Assembly: GCF_047495875.1 (NCBI RefSeq)
Contig: NC_092460.1
Span: 2,976,001 to 3,040,000, forward strand
DNA length: 64,000 bases
Direction: 5' to 3'
From: Pithys albifrons albifrons
Taxonomy: Eukaryota; Chordata; Aves; Passeriformes; Thamnophilidae
A program made the position numbers and the translations under genes. Position 1 is the stretch's first letter, and the number at the start of each line of letters is the position of its first letter. The notes below the pieces were generated by a model. That model was not told the DNA's origin, ran no database searches, and saw nothing but the letters and a program-made list of their open reading frames with translations. Shown here piece by piece: positions 45,656-54,327 of the stretch.

Positions 45656-46439
45656 GTGGCCAGCAGGCCCAGGGCAGTGACCTTTCCCCTGGACTCTGCC
45701 TTGGGGAGGCCACACCTTGAGTGTTGTGTTCAGTTCTGGGCCCCTCAGTTGAGGAAAGAGATTGAGGGGCTGGAGCGGGGCCAGAGAAGAGCAACGAGGC
45801 TGGAGAAGGGACTGGATGTGGCTCTGAGTGTCCTCTTAAACACCTCCAGGGACAGAGAATCCACCATGTCTTGATTCAACCTCACTGTGATCACCAGCCC
45901 AGGGCACTCCGTGCCCTGGGCTGGTGATCACAGTGGGGTTGGATCAAGGGTTGGACTTGATGATCTCAGAAGTCTCTTCCAATCGCACTGAGAAGAGCAA
46001 CGAGGCTGGAGAAGGGACTGGAGCACAGGTGCTGTGGGGAGAGGCTGAGGGAGCTGGGGGTGTTCAGCCTGGAGAAGAGGAGGCTCAGAGGTGACCTCAG
46101 CACTGTCTGGAACTGCCTGAAGGGAAGTTCTGGCCAGGTGGGGGTTGGTCTCTTCTCCCAGGCACTCAGCAATAGGACAAGGGGGCACGATGGGCTCAAG
46201 CTCTGCCAGGGGAAATTGAAGTTGGAGATCAGGGAAAAATTCTTTGCAGAGAGAGTGCTCAGGGATTGGAATGGGCTGCCCAGAGAGGGGGTGGATTCAC
46301 CATCCCTGGAGGTTTTTAACCTGAGCTTGGCCGTGGCACTGAGTGCCATGATCTGGTAAAGGGACTGGAGTTGGACCAAGGGTTGGACTGGATGATCTTG
46401 GAGGTCTTTTCCAACCCAATCCATTCTATGATTCTATGA
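45656..46439 (+). mobile_element. CR1 LINE 3' fragment F, composite (fold-back insertion)
   Basis: Shortest composite copy. It starts within ORF2 at [10 protein letters not shown], stops at the palindrome 45870-45948 (two mispairs), resumes after the second 32-bp repeat and ends FNLSLAVAL plus the CR1 tail. The 5' truncation removes the part that distinguishes the two ORF2 backgrounds. Confidence 0.92.
45870..45948 (+). repeat. 79-bp palindrome of CR1 copy F
   Basis: 38-bp arms, loop TCC, two mispairs. Boundaries as in the other composite copies. Confidence 0.9.
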
Positions 46440-46442
46440 AAT

Positions 46443-46556
46443 CCCAGGATGGTTTGGGTTGGAAGAGACTTTAAAGATCATCTCAATCCAAAGGGCAGGG
46501 ACACCTTCCATTGGACCAGGTTGCTCCAAGCCCTGTCCAACCTGCCCTTGGATTTA
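46443..46556 (-). mobile_element. CR1 tail fragment abutting copy F tail to tail
   Basis: CCCAGGATGGTTTGGGTTGG, AGACTTTAAAGATCATCTC and GCTCCAAGCCCTGTCCAACC. It lies only a few bases from the end of copy F in the opposite orientation, so one element probably inserted at the tail repeat of the other. Confidence 0.82.
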
Positions 46557-46967
46557 CTGTTTTCATTTTGGAGAGTCTGAATTCAAAGTCTTAGACAAAA
46601 TGCACAGGCACCAAAGTTTAGACAGCAAGTTAAATAATTGCTCTGCCAATTAGAAATATTGTTAAGTATTTTCCTGCATTGTCTTGCACGGTTAAACATC
46701 TCTGTGACATTTAAAACTGTTAATGTGTGCTGTTTGTAAAAGTCTGCCAGTTAAATGGAAATTGAGAGCTTCAGGCTGAATTGTAACTCATTATTCAAAA
46801 CATTGCTATTAGTAGGAAAGAGTAAATGATATGAAAATGTCTAAATTTTGTGCTGTGGAAGTGCAGCTCTCAGAGATTTGCACGGAGATGAATTCACAGC
46901 AGTGAATATTGCTGGATATGCTGGGATTGTGCAGGAATCGTGTTCCCAGTGCTGGTGGCAGAGGAGG
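46557..46967. other. Unassigned non-coding sequence
   Basis: No recognised feature. Confidence 0.4.
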
Positions 46968-47769
46968 AATAAAGCCCGTGGATTCCAGGAGGTTGGATTT
47001 GACATGTAACATCCCCTTGGTCAATAAAGAGGGAATTTTATGAGCTGTGCTGGGGTGGAGAGAGGGAAAGAGTCTTCATCCTGGTTTTATGGGACTGGAT
47101 CAGTCTCTAAGCACCATCAAAGCTCCTTTGCAAGGGCGACCTAAGAACTTCAGCCCAGGCTGTGGAAAAAGCATTTTCACTCTGAGGAGCAGCTGCCACT
47201 TTAATGTAACTCTGAGACAGCTGTAGAGAGCTGGATTTATGCTCTCTCAAACCTGACCTTGAGTGTGTATTTAATCTGCAGCTCTTATTTTCACTCTGGA
47301 AGCCACAGCCACCCTTCCAGTGGCCAACAAACCCACGGTAAAGTGGCTTGGAGTGGCTAAAGGAACTCAATAAAGCCCGTGGATTCCAGGAGGTTGGATT
47401 TGACATGTAACATCCCCTTGGTCAATAAAGAGGGAATTTTATGAGCTGTGCTGGGGTGGAGAGAGGGAAAGAGTCTTCATCCTGGTTTTATGGGACTGGA
47501 TCAGTCTCTAAGCACCATCAAAGCTCCTTTGCAAGGGCGACCTAAGAACTTCAGCCCAGGCTGTGGAAAAAGCATTTTCACTCTGAGGAGCAGCTGCCAC
47601 TTTAATGTAACTCTGAGACAGCTGTAGAGAGCTGGATTTATGCTCTCTCAAACCTGACCTTGAGTGTGTATTTAATCTGCAGCTCTTATTTTCACTCTGG
47701 GAGCCACAGCCACCCTTCCAGTGGCCAACAAACCCACAGCCCAGTGGCTTTGAGTGGCTAAAGGAACAC
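46968..47769 (+). repeat. Recent 401-bp tandem duplication (2 units)
   Basis: Unit 1, 46968-47368, and unit 2, 47369-47769, start AATAAAGCCCGTGGATTCC. They are almost identical; the visible differences are CTCTGGAAGCC against CTCTGGGAGCC and a few bases near ACCCACGGTAAAGTGG against ACCCACAGCCCAGTGG close to the end. The unit is not a known transposon by eye. Each unit carries the same minus-strand open frame of 90-odd codons, which has no recognised domain. Confidence 0.95.
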
Positions 47770-47852
47770 AGCAGAAGTTGGTCTGAAGTCACCAAAGGTC
47801 AAAATTGGGGGGGATTTAACAAAGTTTAGCAAAAAAAAAATATACATATATA

Positions 47853-48003
47853 GATATGAGATTAGCTCAGTTGGTTCAAACTTGGCTGTAATAATGCCAA
47901 GGTCATGGGTTCAATCCCCTGTGTGGGCCATTGACTGATGAGTTGGACTCCATGATCCCTGTGGGTCCCTTCCAACTCAGAATAGTCTGTGAATCTGTGA
48001 ATT
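47853..48003 (+). mobile_element. tRNA-Ile-derived SINE with CR1-like tail (TguSINE1-like)
   Basis: The head resembles tRNA-Ile(AAT): A-box TTAGCTCAGTTGGTT at 47,862-47,876, anticodon region GTAATAATGCCAAGG, B-box GGTTCAATCCC at 47,908-47,918 and an acceptor end GTGGGCCA at 47,923-47,930. A CR1-like 3' end follows (GTTGGACTCCATGATCCC, GGGTCCCTTCCAACTCAG), closing with GAATCTGTGAATTT. Internal Pol III boxes plus a LINE tail are the design of a CR1-mobilised SINE. I recall such an element (TguSINE1) from passerines; not checked against a library. The cloverleaf is imperfect, so this is not a working tRNA gene. Confidence 0.85.
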
Positions 48004-48005
48004 TA

Positions 48006-48610
48006 AGAAGTGCCAATCTCAAGCACCTTAACATTTCCAGCTCCAAACAGCTGAAAAGACAATCCTTGAAACCATTTTAAAGGCCTGCAAAAATACTCAA
48101 GAAACTGTGAACACTTCAGGCAAGAGAGTTTAAAAATCCACCACCTTTTAGATTGCCTTAAATCACATAGATTGTAATCTGTATTTACCTCAAAGGATCA
48201 GGGGGTTCTGTAGGAAGACACAAGGCAATGTTTATGTGTCAACAGCAAAGGCAGGCTAAGTCTAATTAAGAGAGAAATTTGAGTGATTTCCATATGCTAA
48301 TGGCAAATCCTTGGGTTTCTTTGCAGTATGAACTGTCATAATCCAATTTTGCATGAGGAGCTGTCTCATCATTTTAGAAAAAAAACATTTACTAATCTGT
48401 TAATAAGTCACTGATATGATAAAAATTATGCTAAATATGATAAAACTTCCTTTTGCATTAGAGTCTCCCCTCTCCCACGGGGGAACTCCTGGCTCACTGA
48501 CACTCTCCAGCAGCCTTATGATTTAAATGACTTTAGGGTAAATAAAACAAGATGTGCTGGAGGATTTTACAGCCCTCTCAGTGCAGCAGCATCAGGGTTG
48601 TCAGCCAGTT
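48006..48610. other. Unassigned non-coding sequence
   Basis: AT-rich. No exon or repeat recognised. Confidence 0.4.
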
Positions 48611-49394
48611 ATCATAGAATCATAGAATGGATTGGGTTGGAAAAGACCTCCAAGATCATCAAGTCCAACCCTTGGTCCAACTCCAGTCCCTTTACCAGAT
48701 CATGGCACTCAGTGCCACGGCCAAGCTCAGGTTAAAAACCTCCAGGGATGGTGAATCCACCCCCTCTCTGGGCAGCCCATTCCAATCCCTGAGCACTCTC
48801 TCTGCAAAGAAGTTTTTTCTCATCTCCAACTTCAATTTCCCCTGGCAGAGCTTGAGCCCATCGTGCCCCCTTGTCCTATTGCTGAGTGCCTGGGAGAAGA
48901 GACCAACCCCCAGCTGGCCAGAACTTCCCTTCAGGCAGTTCCAGACAGTGCTGAGGTCACCTCTGAGCCTCCTCTTCTCCAGGCTGAACACCCCCAGCTC
49001 CCTCAGCCTCTCCCCACAGCACTTGTGCTCCAGACCCTTCTCCAGCCTCGTTGCTCTTCTCTGGCCCCGCTCCAGCCCCTCAATGTCCTTTCTGAACTGA
49101 GGGGCCCAGAACTGAACACAACACTCAAGGTGTGGCCTCCCCAAGGCAGAGTCCAGGGGAAGGGTCACTGCCCTGGGCCTGCTGGCCACGCTAGTTTGGA
49201 TCCAGGCCAGGATCCCATTGGCCTTCTTGGCCACCTGGGCACACTGGTGGCTCCTGTTGAGCTTCCTGTCCCTCAGTCCCCCCAGGTCCCTCTGCCTGGC
49301 TGCTCTCCAGCCACTCTGTGCCCAGCCTGGAGCGCTGCAGGGGGTTGTTGTGGCCAAAGGGCAGGACCCGGCACTTGGCCTTGAACTTCATCCC
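48611..49394 (-). mobile_element. CR1 LINE 3' fragment G, uninterrupted
   Basis: Antisense CR1 without the fold-back insertion: only one copy of the 32-bp segment lies between [11 protein letters not shown] and [10 protein letters not shown] continuous ORF2 frame of about 220 codons (48692-49357) survives. The 5' background is GGLRDRKLN, the 3' coding end FNLSLAVAL. Copies C-F share this 3' end, so it is the empty-site counterpart for that class. Confidence 0.94.
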
Positions 49395-50047
49395 ATCCTA
49401 TCCTATCCCCAGCAAACAGGGAATGTGCTCCGCTAAGGAGCAGGACAGGAGCTCAGCCAGCTCTGGGAGGATGAGGATGGGGAGGTGGAACTCAGGGAGT
49501 CTCTCTGGACATCCCTTGACCTTCAGCTCAACTTTCCCAGCAAGATGAGAAGAAGTGCCTTAAAAAGATTAATTGTCCCCTGTGGTTTGGAGGTAAAGAC
49601 AAGCAGAACATAATGGAGCTGAGCCTGCCTTGAAATGTGGAAACTTTTTATAACCAGAAAGCAGTGCAATAATGTCAAGGTATTAAAAGGCATTTTGTGC
49701 TGGTGTTCTCCACACCTGACAAATGGGAGGTGTGATGGGACATGAGTTTGCTGTGGCACCGCTGCCAAGTTTTCTCTTGTGTAGATATAGGAATTCATTT
49801 CCTTCAGATCCATAGTCTTTTATTTCCACATTTGCTCTTTGACAAGGAGCTGGCACTGTGTGCTTTGCAGAGAAGTGGATGTCTGCAACATGCCAATTTG
49901 GGCTGTTAAACACTCCATCTTCATTGATGATCATTAGGGAGGTGGCTCTGAACCCAGATGCAGGAGGCTTCGTGGCTCTGCTACATTTTCTAGCTAGATA
50001 TGCTCTAAATAGATCTGCATGTCTTTTTATTAAAGTTGGGCCCAGAG
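49395..50047. other. Spacer between inverted CR1 copies G and H
   Basis: No exon or repeat recognised. Confidence 0.4.
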
Positions 50048-50989
50048 AGCGCTGGTGAATGGAGCTGCAGCCAGCTGGTGGCCAGTCACCAGTGGTGTCC
50101 CCAGGGGTCTGTGTTGGGCCCAGTCCTGTTTAACATCTTTAGTGATGATTTAGATGAGGGGATTGAGTCCATCAGCAGCAAATTTGCTGATGACACCAAG
50201 CTGGGAGGGAGTGTCGACCTGCTGGAAGGCAGGAGGGCTCTGCAGAGGGATCTGGAGAGACTGGAGAGATGGGCTGATTCCAATGGGATGGAGTTCAACA
50301 AGGCCAAGTGCAGGTCCTGCCCTTTGGCCACCCCAACCCCCTGCAGTGCTCCAGGCTGGGCACAGAGTGGCTGGAGAGCAGCCAGGCAGAGGGACCTGGG
50401 GGGACTGAGGGACAGGAAGCTCAACAGGAGCCACCAGTGTGCCCAGGTGGCCAAGAAGGCCAATGGGATCCTGGCCTGGATCCAAACTAGCGTGGCCAGC
50501 AGGCCCAGGGCAGTGACCCTTCCCCTGGACTCTGCCTTGGGGAGGCCACACCTTGAGTGTTGTGTTCAGTTCTGGGCCCCTCAGTTCAGAAAGGACATTG
50601 AGGGGCTGGAGCGGGGCCAGAGAAGAGCAACGAGGCTGGAGAAGGGACTGGAGCACAAGTGCTGTGGGGAGAGGCTGAGGGAGCTGGGGGTGTTCAGCCT
50701 GGAGAAGAGGAGGCTCAGAGGTGACCTCAGCACTGTCTGGAACTGCCTGAAGGGAAGTTCTGGCCAGGTGGGGGTTGGTCTCTTCTCCCAGGCACTCAGC
50801 AATAGGACAAGGGGGCACGATGGGCTCAAGCTCTGCCAGGGGAAATTGAAGTTGGAGATCAGAAAAAACTTCTTTGCAGAGAGAGTGCTCAGGCATTGGA
50901 ATGGGCTGCCCAGAGAGGGGGTGGATTCCCCATCCCTGGAGGTTTTTCAGCTGAGCTTGGCTGTGGCACTGAGTGCCATGATCTGGTAA
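50048..50989 (+). pseudogene. CR1 ORF2 reverse-transcriptase C-terminal remnant
   Basis: Open for 317 codons counted from an ATG at 50036 that is probably accidental. The reverse-transcriptase motif PQGSVLGP is at residues 22-29, and the catalytic FADD box (the CR1 form of YxDD) at residues 50-53 (50,183-50,194). The thumb and C-terminal part follow ([41 protein letters not shown]) to the stop after SAMIW. The endonuclease domain and the N-terminal half of the polymerase are missing, so it encodes no active enzyme. It is the best-preserved ORF2 end in the window and lacks the one-base C deletion of copies E and I. Confidence 0.9.
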
Positions 50990-51075
50990 AGGGCCTGGAG
51001 TTGGACCAAGGGTTGGACTTGATGATCTTGGAGGTCTTTTCCAACCCAATCATTTCTATGATTCTATGATTCTAC
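50048..51075 (+). mobile_element. CR1 LINE 3' fragment H, uninterrupted, longest ORF2 remnant
   Basis: Sense CR1 with a 3' UTR ending CCAACCCAATCATTTCTATG and ATTCTATG repeats. It lacks the fold-back insertion. It is 5'-truncated within the reverse-transcriptase domain and shows the 3' variant FQLSLAVAL, shared with composite copy B. Together with copy G it forms an inverted pair 653 bp apart. Confidence 0.95.
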
Positions 51076-51595
51076 AAAAAGGTAAAATATTATCATTACA
51101 TGCTGGATACTTCAGCTAACCCTGTCAATGGCAGGCTTTTAGAATCCATCTACATTTTTTGCATCAATTAATTGCACTGACTAATCAGGCACTACATGAA
51201 AACAGTTCTTTTTTATCCCCTTGGGTGATGTCACTGTTCAAAGATCCCTCCTTTGTGCAGCCTCAGGTGATGAGAACATCTCCCTGCCATGCACTGGTTG
51301 ATATCAATGCCCCACTTTTTCTGTGGCCAGAGTGAGCAGCCTTGTTTTGGCAAAGGCCTTGCTAATTCCTGATCCCTTCAGCCTCAAGATTCTCCCATGG
51401 CTAAAACAGGAATATCAGCAAATGTTTATTCCATGCAGTTGCTGGATTGGTCAGCACCTTTTCCAATAATTTTATGTCATATTGAAAAATTCTATTAAGC
51501 TTTACCTTTTATATCCTTCTTATATGATTATCACTGGTAAATATCCTGTTGAAGAGATGAGGAGGGAGACTCATCTAGGACAATCATAGTTTAAT
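51076..51595. other. Unassigned non-coding sequence
   Basis: No recognised feature apart from GTAATAATAG repeats leading into the GAA array. Confidence 0.4.
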
Positions 51596-51974
51596 AGTAA
51601 TAATAGTAATAATGGGAGGAAGAAGAAGAAGAAGAAGAAGAAGAACAAGAAGTATAAGAAGAAGAAGAAGAGAAGAAGAAGAAGAAGAAGAAGAAGAAGA
51701 AGAAGAAGAACAAGAACAAGAACAAGAACAAGAACAAGAACAAGAACAAGAACAAGAACAAGAACAAGAAGAAAAACAAGAACAAGAAGAAAAACAAGAA
51801 CAAGAAGAAGAACAAGAACAAGAAGAACAAGAAGAACAAGAAGAAGAACAAGAAGAGAAGAAGAAGAAGAAGAAGAAGAAGAAGAAGAAGAAGAAGAAGA
51901 AGAAGAAGAAGAAGAAGAAGAAGAAGAAGAAGAAGAAGAAGAAGAAGAAGAGTTATAATAATAATAATAATTAA
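51590..51974 (+). repeat. GAA / GAACAA microsatellite array (~385 bp)
   Basis: (TAATAG)n start, then GAA repeats, a central block of GAACAA hexamers (51,712-51,770), mixed GAAGAACAA, a long pure GAA tract (51,860-51,950), and a (TAA)n end (51,955-51,972). The array is nearly pure purine on the plus strand. The E/K-rich and F-rich frames on the two strands are artefacts. Confidence 0.97.
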
Positions 51975-52579
51975 TAAATTAATGAACCCTCAGGCAGGCT
52001 AAAGGAGAGTTTTCCTCTGAACTCTGACACAGGGAAGCAGAAACACCACTCCTACCCCGAGCATGAGCAGCTGGCAGCTGTCAAAGCCTTCAGCATCCCT
52101 GCCAGAGCCAGAGCCAGAGCTGGGATCCTGCTGTCCCAACCCAGAGGAGAAAAGCAGAGGGGAAGCTTTACCCCACCTCCCACCCAGGACACAAAGCCAC
52201 AAAGCTGTGTCTGTGACACATCTCCTGTTGGTGCCTGTCAAACAAAGCTGAGGAGAATTGTGAAGGTTATGTTAGATTAGGGAGGTGAGATGGGAGATAG
52301 GAGTCACTCAGTCAGATAATAATTCATAATTCCTCCAAGAGAAAGGAGTCCAAGAATAACTCAACCTACAGCTCAGAAAGGGAAATGCTAATGAGTTTAA
52401 ATCAAAGCTCATTTGCATGTGAAAATGCAAACTCTTTAAGGAGTAGCTTTGGAAGCTGCACAGTAACCTCTTGGAGACCCTGAGGTTGTGTCTGGAGTCA
52501 GTGGGAGGTGTTGGGTGCCAGTCCTGGGGCCTGAGGGGTGTTTGCTCAGAGCAGGGATGTGGCACCAAGGGTGCAAAAT
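51975..52579. other. Unassigned non-coding sequence
   Basis: No exon or repeat recognised. Confidence 0.4.
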
Positions 52580-52765
52580 CCTGGAATCAGCAAGGTTGGA
52601 AAAGACCTCCAAGATGCTCAAGTCCAACTTTTGACCAAATCCCACCATGGCCACTAAACCATGTCACAAAGTGCCTCATTGTTTGAGCACTTCCAGGGGT
52701 GGTGACTCCACCCCTGCACCCTCAGGCTGGACTGGCACTGCCCCCTCACACACCTCGTGCCCCCT
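52580..52765 (-). mobile_element. Diverged CR1 3' fragment
   Basis: AATCCTGGAATCAGCAAGG, TTGGAAAAGACCTCCAAGAT, GCACTTCCAGGGGTGGTGAC. Antisense and clearly older than the neighbouring long copies. Confidence 0.78.
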
Positions 52766-53383
52766 CCTGTGTTCATTGCCAACCAACCTGGTCTGTGCCA
52801 TCTGTTTCCCCTTGGACTGTGCCTTCCCTGCTCGGTGTGCATTGTTAATTAGGTGCACTCCAGTCCTCTCCCTGCTGGCTCCCACTTCAATTTGGGCAGC
52901 AGAGTTTTCATTAGCTCTGCAAATATCCCCTGCTCTTTGCAAAGTCAAATCTATTACTTGCAAAATCACCTTGCTTAGCCCTGGTTATCAGTTATCCCAA
53001 TAATACTGTGCTCTCTAATTAGTCCAGCTGTTAACTGTTCAAATTCCCAGGCCTTGGCTGCATTAGGTAACTCTGCATCAACATGATCAATGCTGGCACT
53101 TGGCAGATATTTTCTCGCTGAGAAAAGTGGCTTTTCCAAGCTCCTGGAGAAGGTGCAGGTTTGGGGCTTAGCTTTATATTTCAGGATGATATTCATGGAC
53201 TGCCTGTCCCCAATGCCTCTAAACCTGCCACCAAGGACTGAGGGTTTCCCTGGCTTCAAAATCTCTGCAGAATTAATCACTTTCAGTGAAAAACCCAAGT
53301 GGTCTCACCTTCTTCTGGACCCAAGGGCCAGACAAGGGTAAAGCCAGGAAATAGATCCCTTTTCTGCTGCCAGGTTGGGATAG
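52766..53383. other. Unassigned non-coding sequence
   Basis: Repeat-free, with TTAATTAGG and CTAATTAG cores. No exon recognised. Confidence 0.4.
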
Positions 53384-54327
53384 TCTTGTTTAACATCTTT
53401 AGTGATGATTTAGATGAGGGGATTGAGTCCATCAGCAGCAAATTTGCTGATGACACCAAGCTGGGAGGGAGTGTCGACCTGCTGGAGGGCAGGAGGGCTC
53501 TGCAGAGGGATCTGGAGAGACTGGAGAGATGGGCTGATTCCAATGGGATGAAGTTCAACAAGGCCAAGTGCAGGTCCTGCCCTTTGGCCACCCCAACCCC
53601 TGCAGCGCTCCAGGCTGGGCACAGAGTGGCTGGAGAGCAGCCAGGCAGAGGGACCTGGGGGGACTGAGGGACAGGAAGCTCAACAGGAGCCACCAGTGTG
53701 CCCAGGTGGCCAAGAAGGCCAATGGGATCCTGGCCTGGATCCAAACTAGCGTGGCCAGCAGGCCCAGGGCAGTGACCCTTCCCCTGGACTCTGCCTTGGG
53801 GAGGCCACACCTTGAGTGTTGTGTTCAGTTCTGGGCCCCTCAGTTCAGAAAGGACATTGAGGGGCTGGAGCGGGGCCAGAGAAGAGCAACGAGGCTGGAG
53901 AAGGGACTGGAGCACAAGTGCTGTGGGGAGAGGCTGAGGGAGCTGGGGGTGTTCAGCCTGGAGAAGAGGAGGCTCAGAGGTGACCTCAGCACTGTCTGGA
54001 ACTCCCTGAAGGGAAGTTCTGGCCAGCTGGGGGTTGGTCTCTTCTCCCAGGCACTCAGCAATAGGACAAGGGGGCACGATGGGCTCAAGCTCTGCCAGGG
54101 GAAATTGAAGTTGGAGAGCAGAAAGAAATTCTTTGCAGAGAGAGTGCTCAGGGATTGGAATGGGCTGCCCAGAGAGGGGGTGGATTCACCATCCCTGGAG
54201 ATTTTTAAACGCAGATTGGCCGTGGCACTGAGTGCCATGATCTGGTAAAGGGACTGGAGTTGGACCAAGGGTTGGACTTGATGATCTTGGAGGTCTTTTC
54301 CAACCCAATCAATTCTATGATTCTATG
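53384..54327 (+). mobile_element. CR1 LINE 3' fragment I, uninterrupted
   Basis: Sense CR1 starting just before [12 protein letters not shown], with the FADD box at 53,443-53,454 and no fold-back insertion. ORF2 is broken by a one-base deletion in the C run near 53,597 (ACCCCTGCAG), which moves the frame and leaves the rest readable from 53,568 to 54,248. The 3' coding end FKRRLAVAL resembles that of composite copy A. Tail CAATTCTATGATTCTATG. Confidence 0.94.

Noticed and set aside
47853..47930. Functional tRNA-Ile gene
   Set aside because: Cloverleaf pairing is imperfect, the 5' end is eroded and a CR1-like tail follows directly, so it is a SINE head.
50036..50989. 317-codon frame as a possible host gene
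   Set aside because: It contains the CR1 reverse-transcriptase motifs and ends in a CR1 3' UTR; the start codon lies outside the element.
51591..51974. E/Q/K-rich and F/L-rich frames that look like low-complexity proteins
   Set aside because: Both are translations of the GAA/GAACAA microsatellite.
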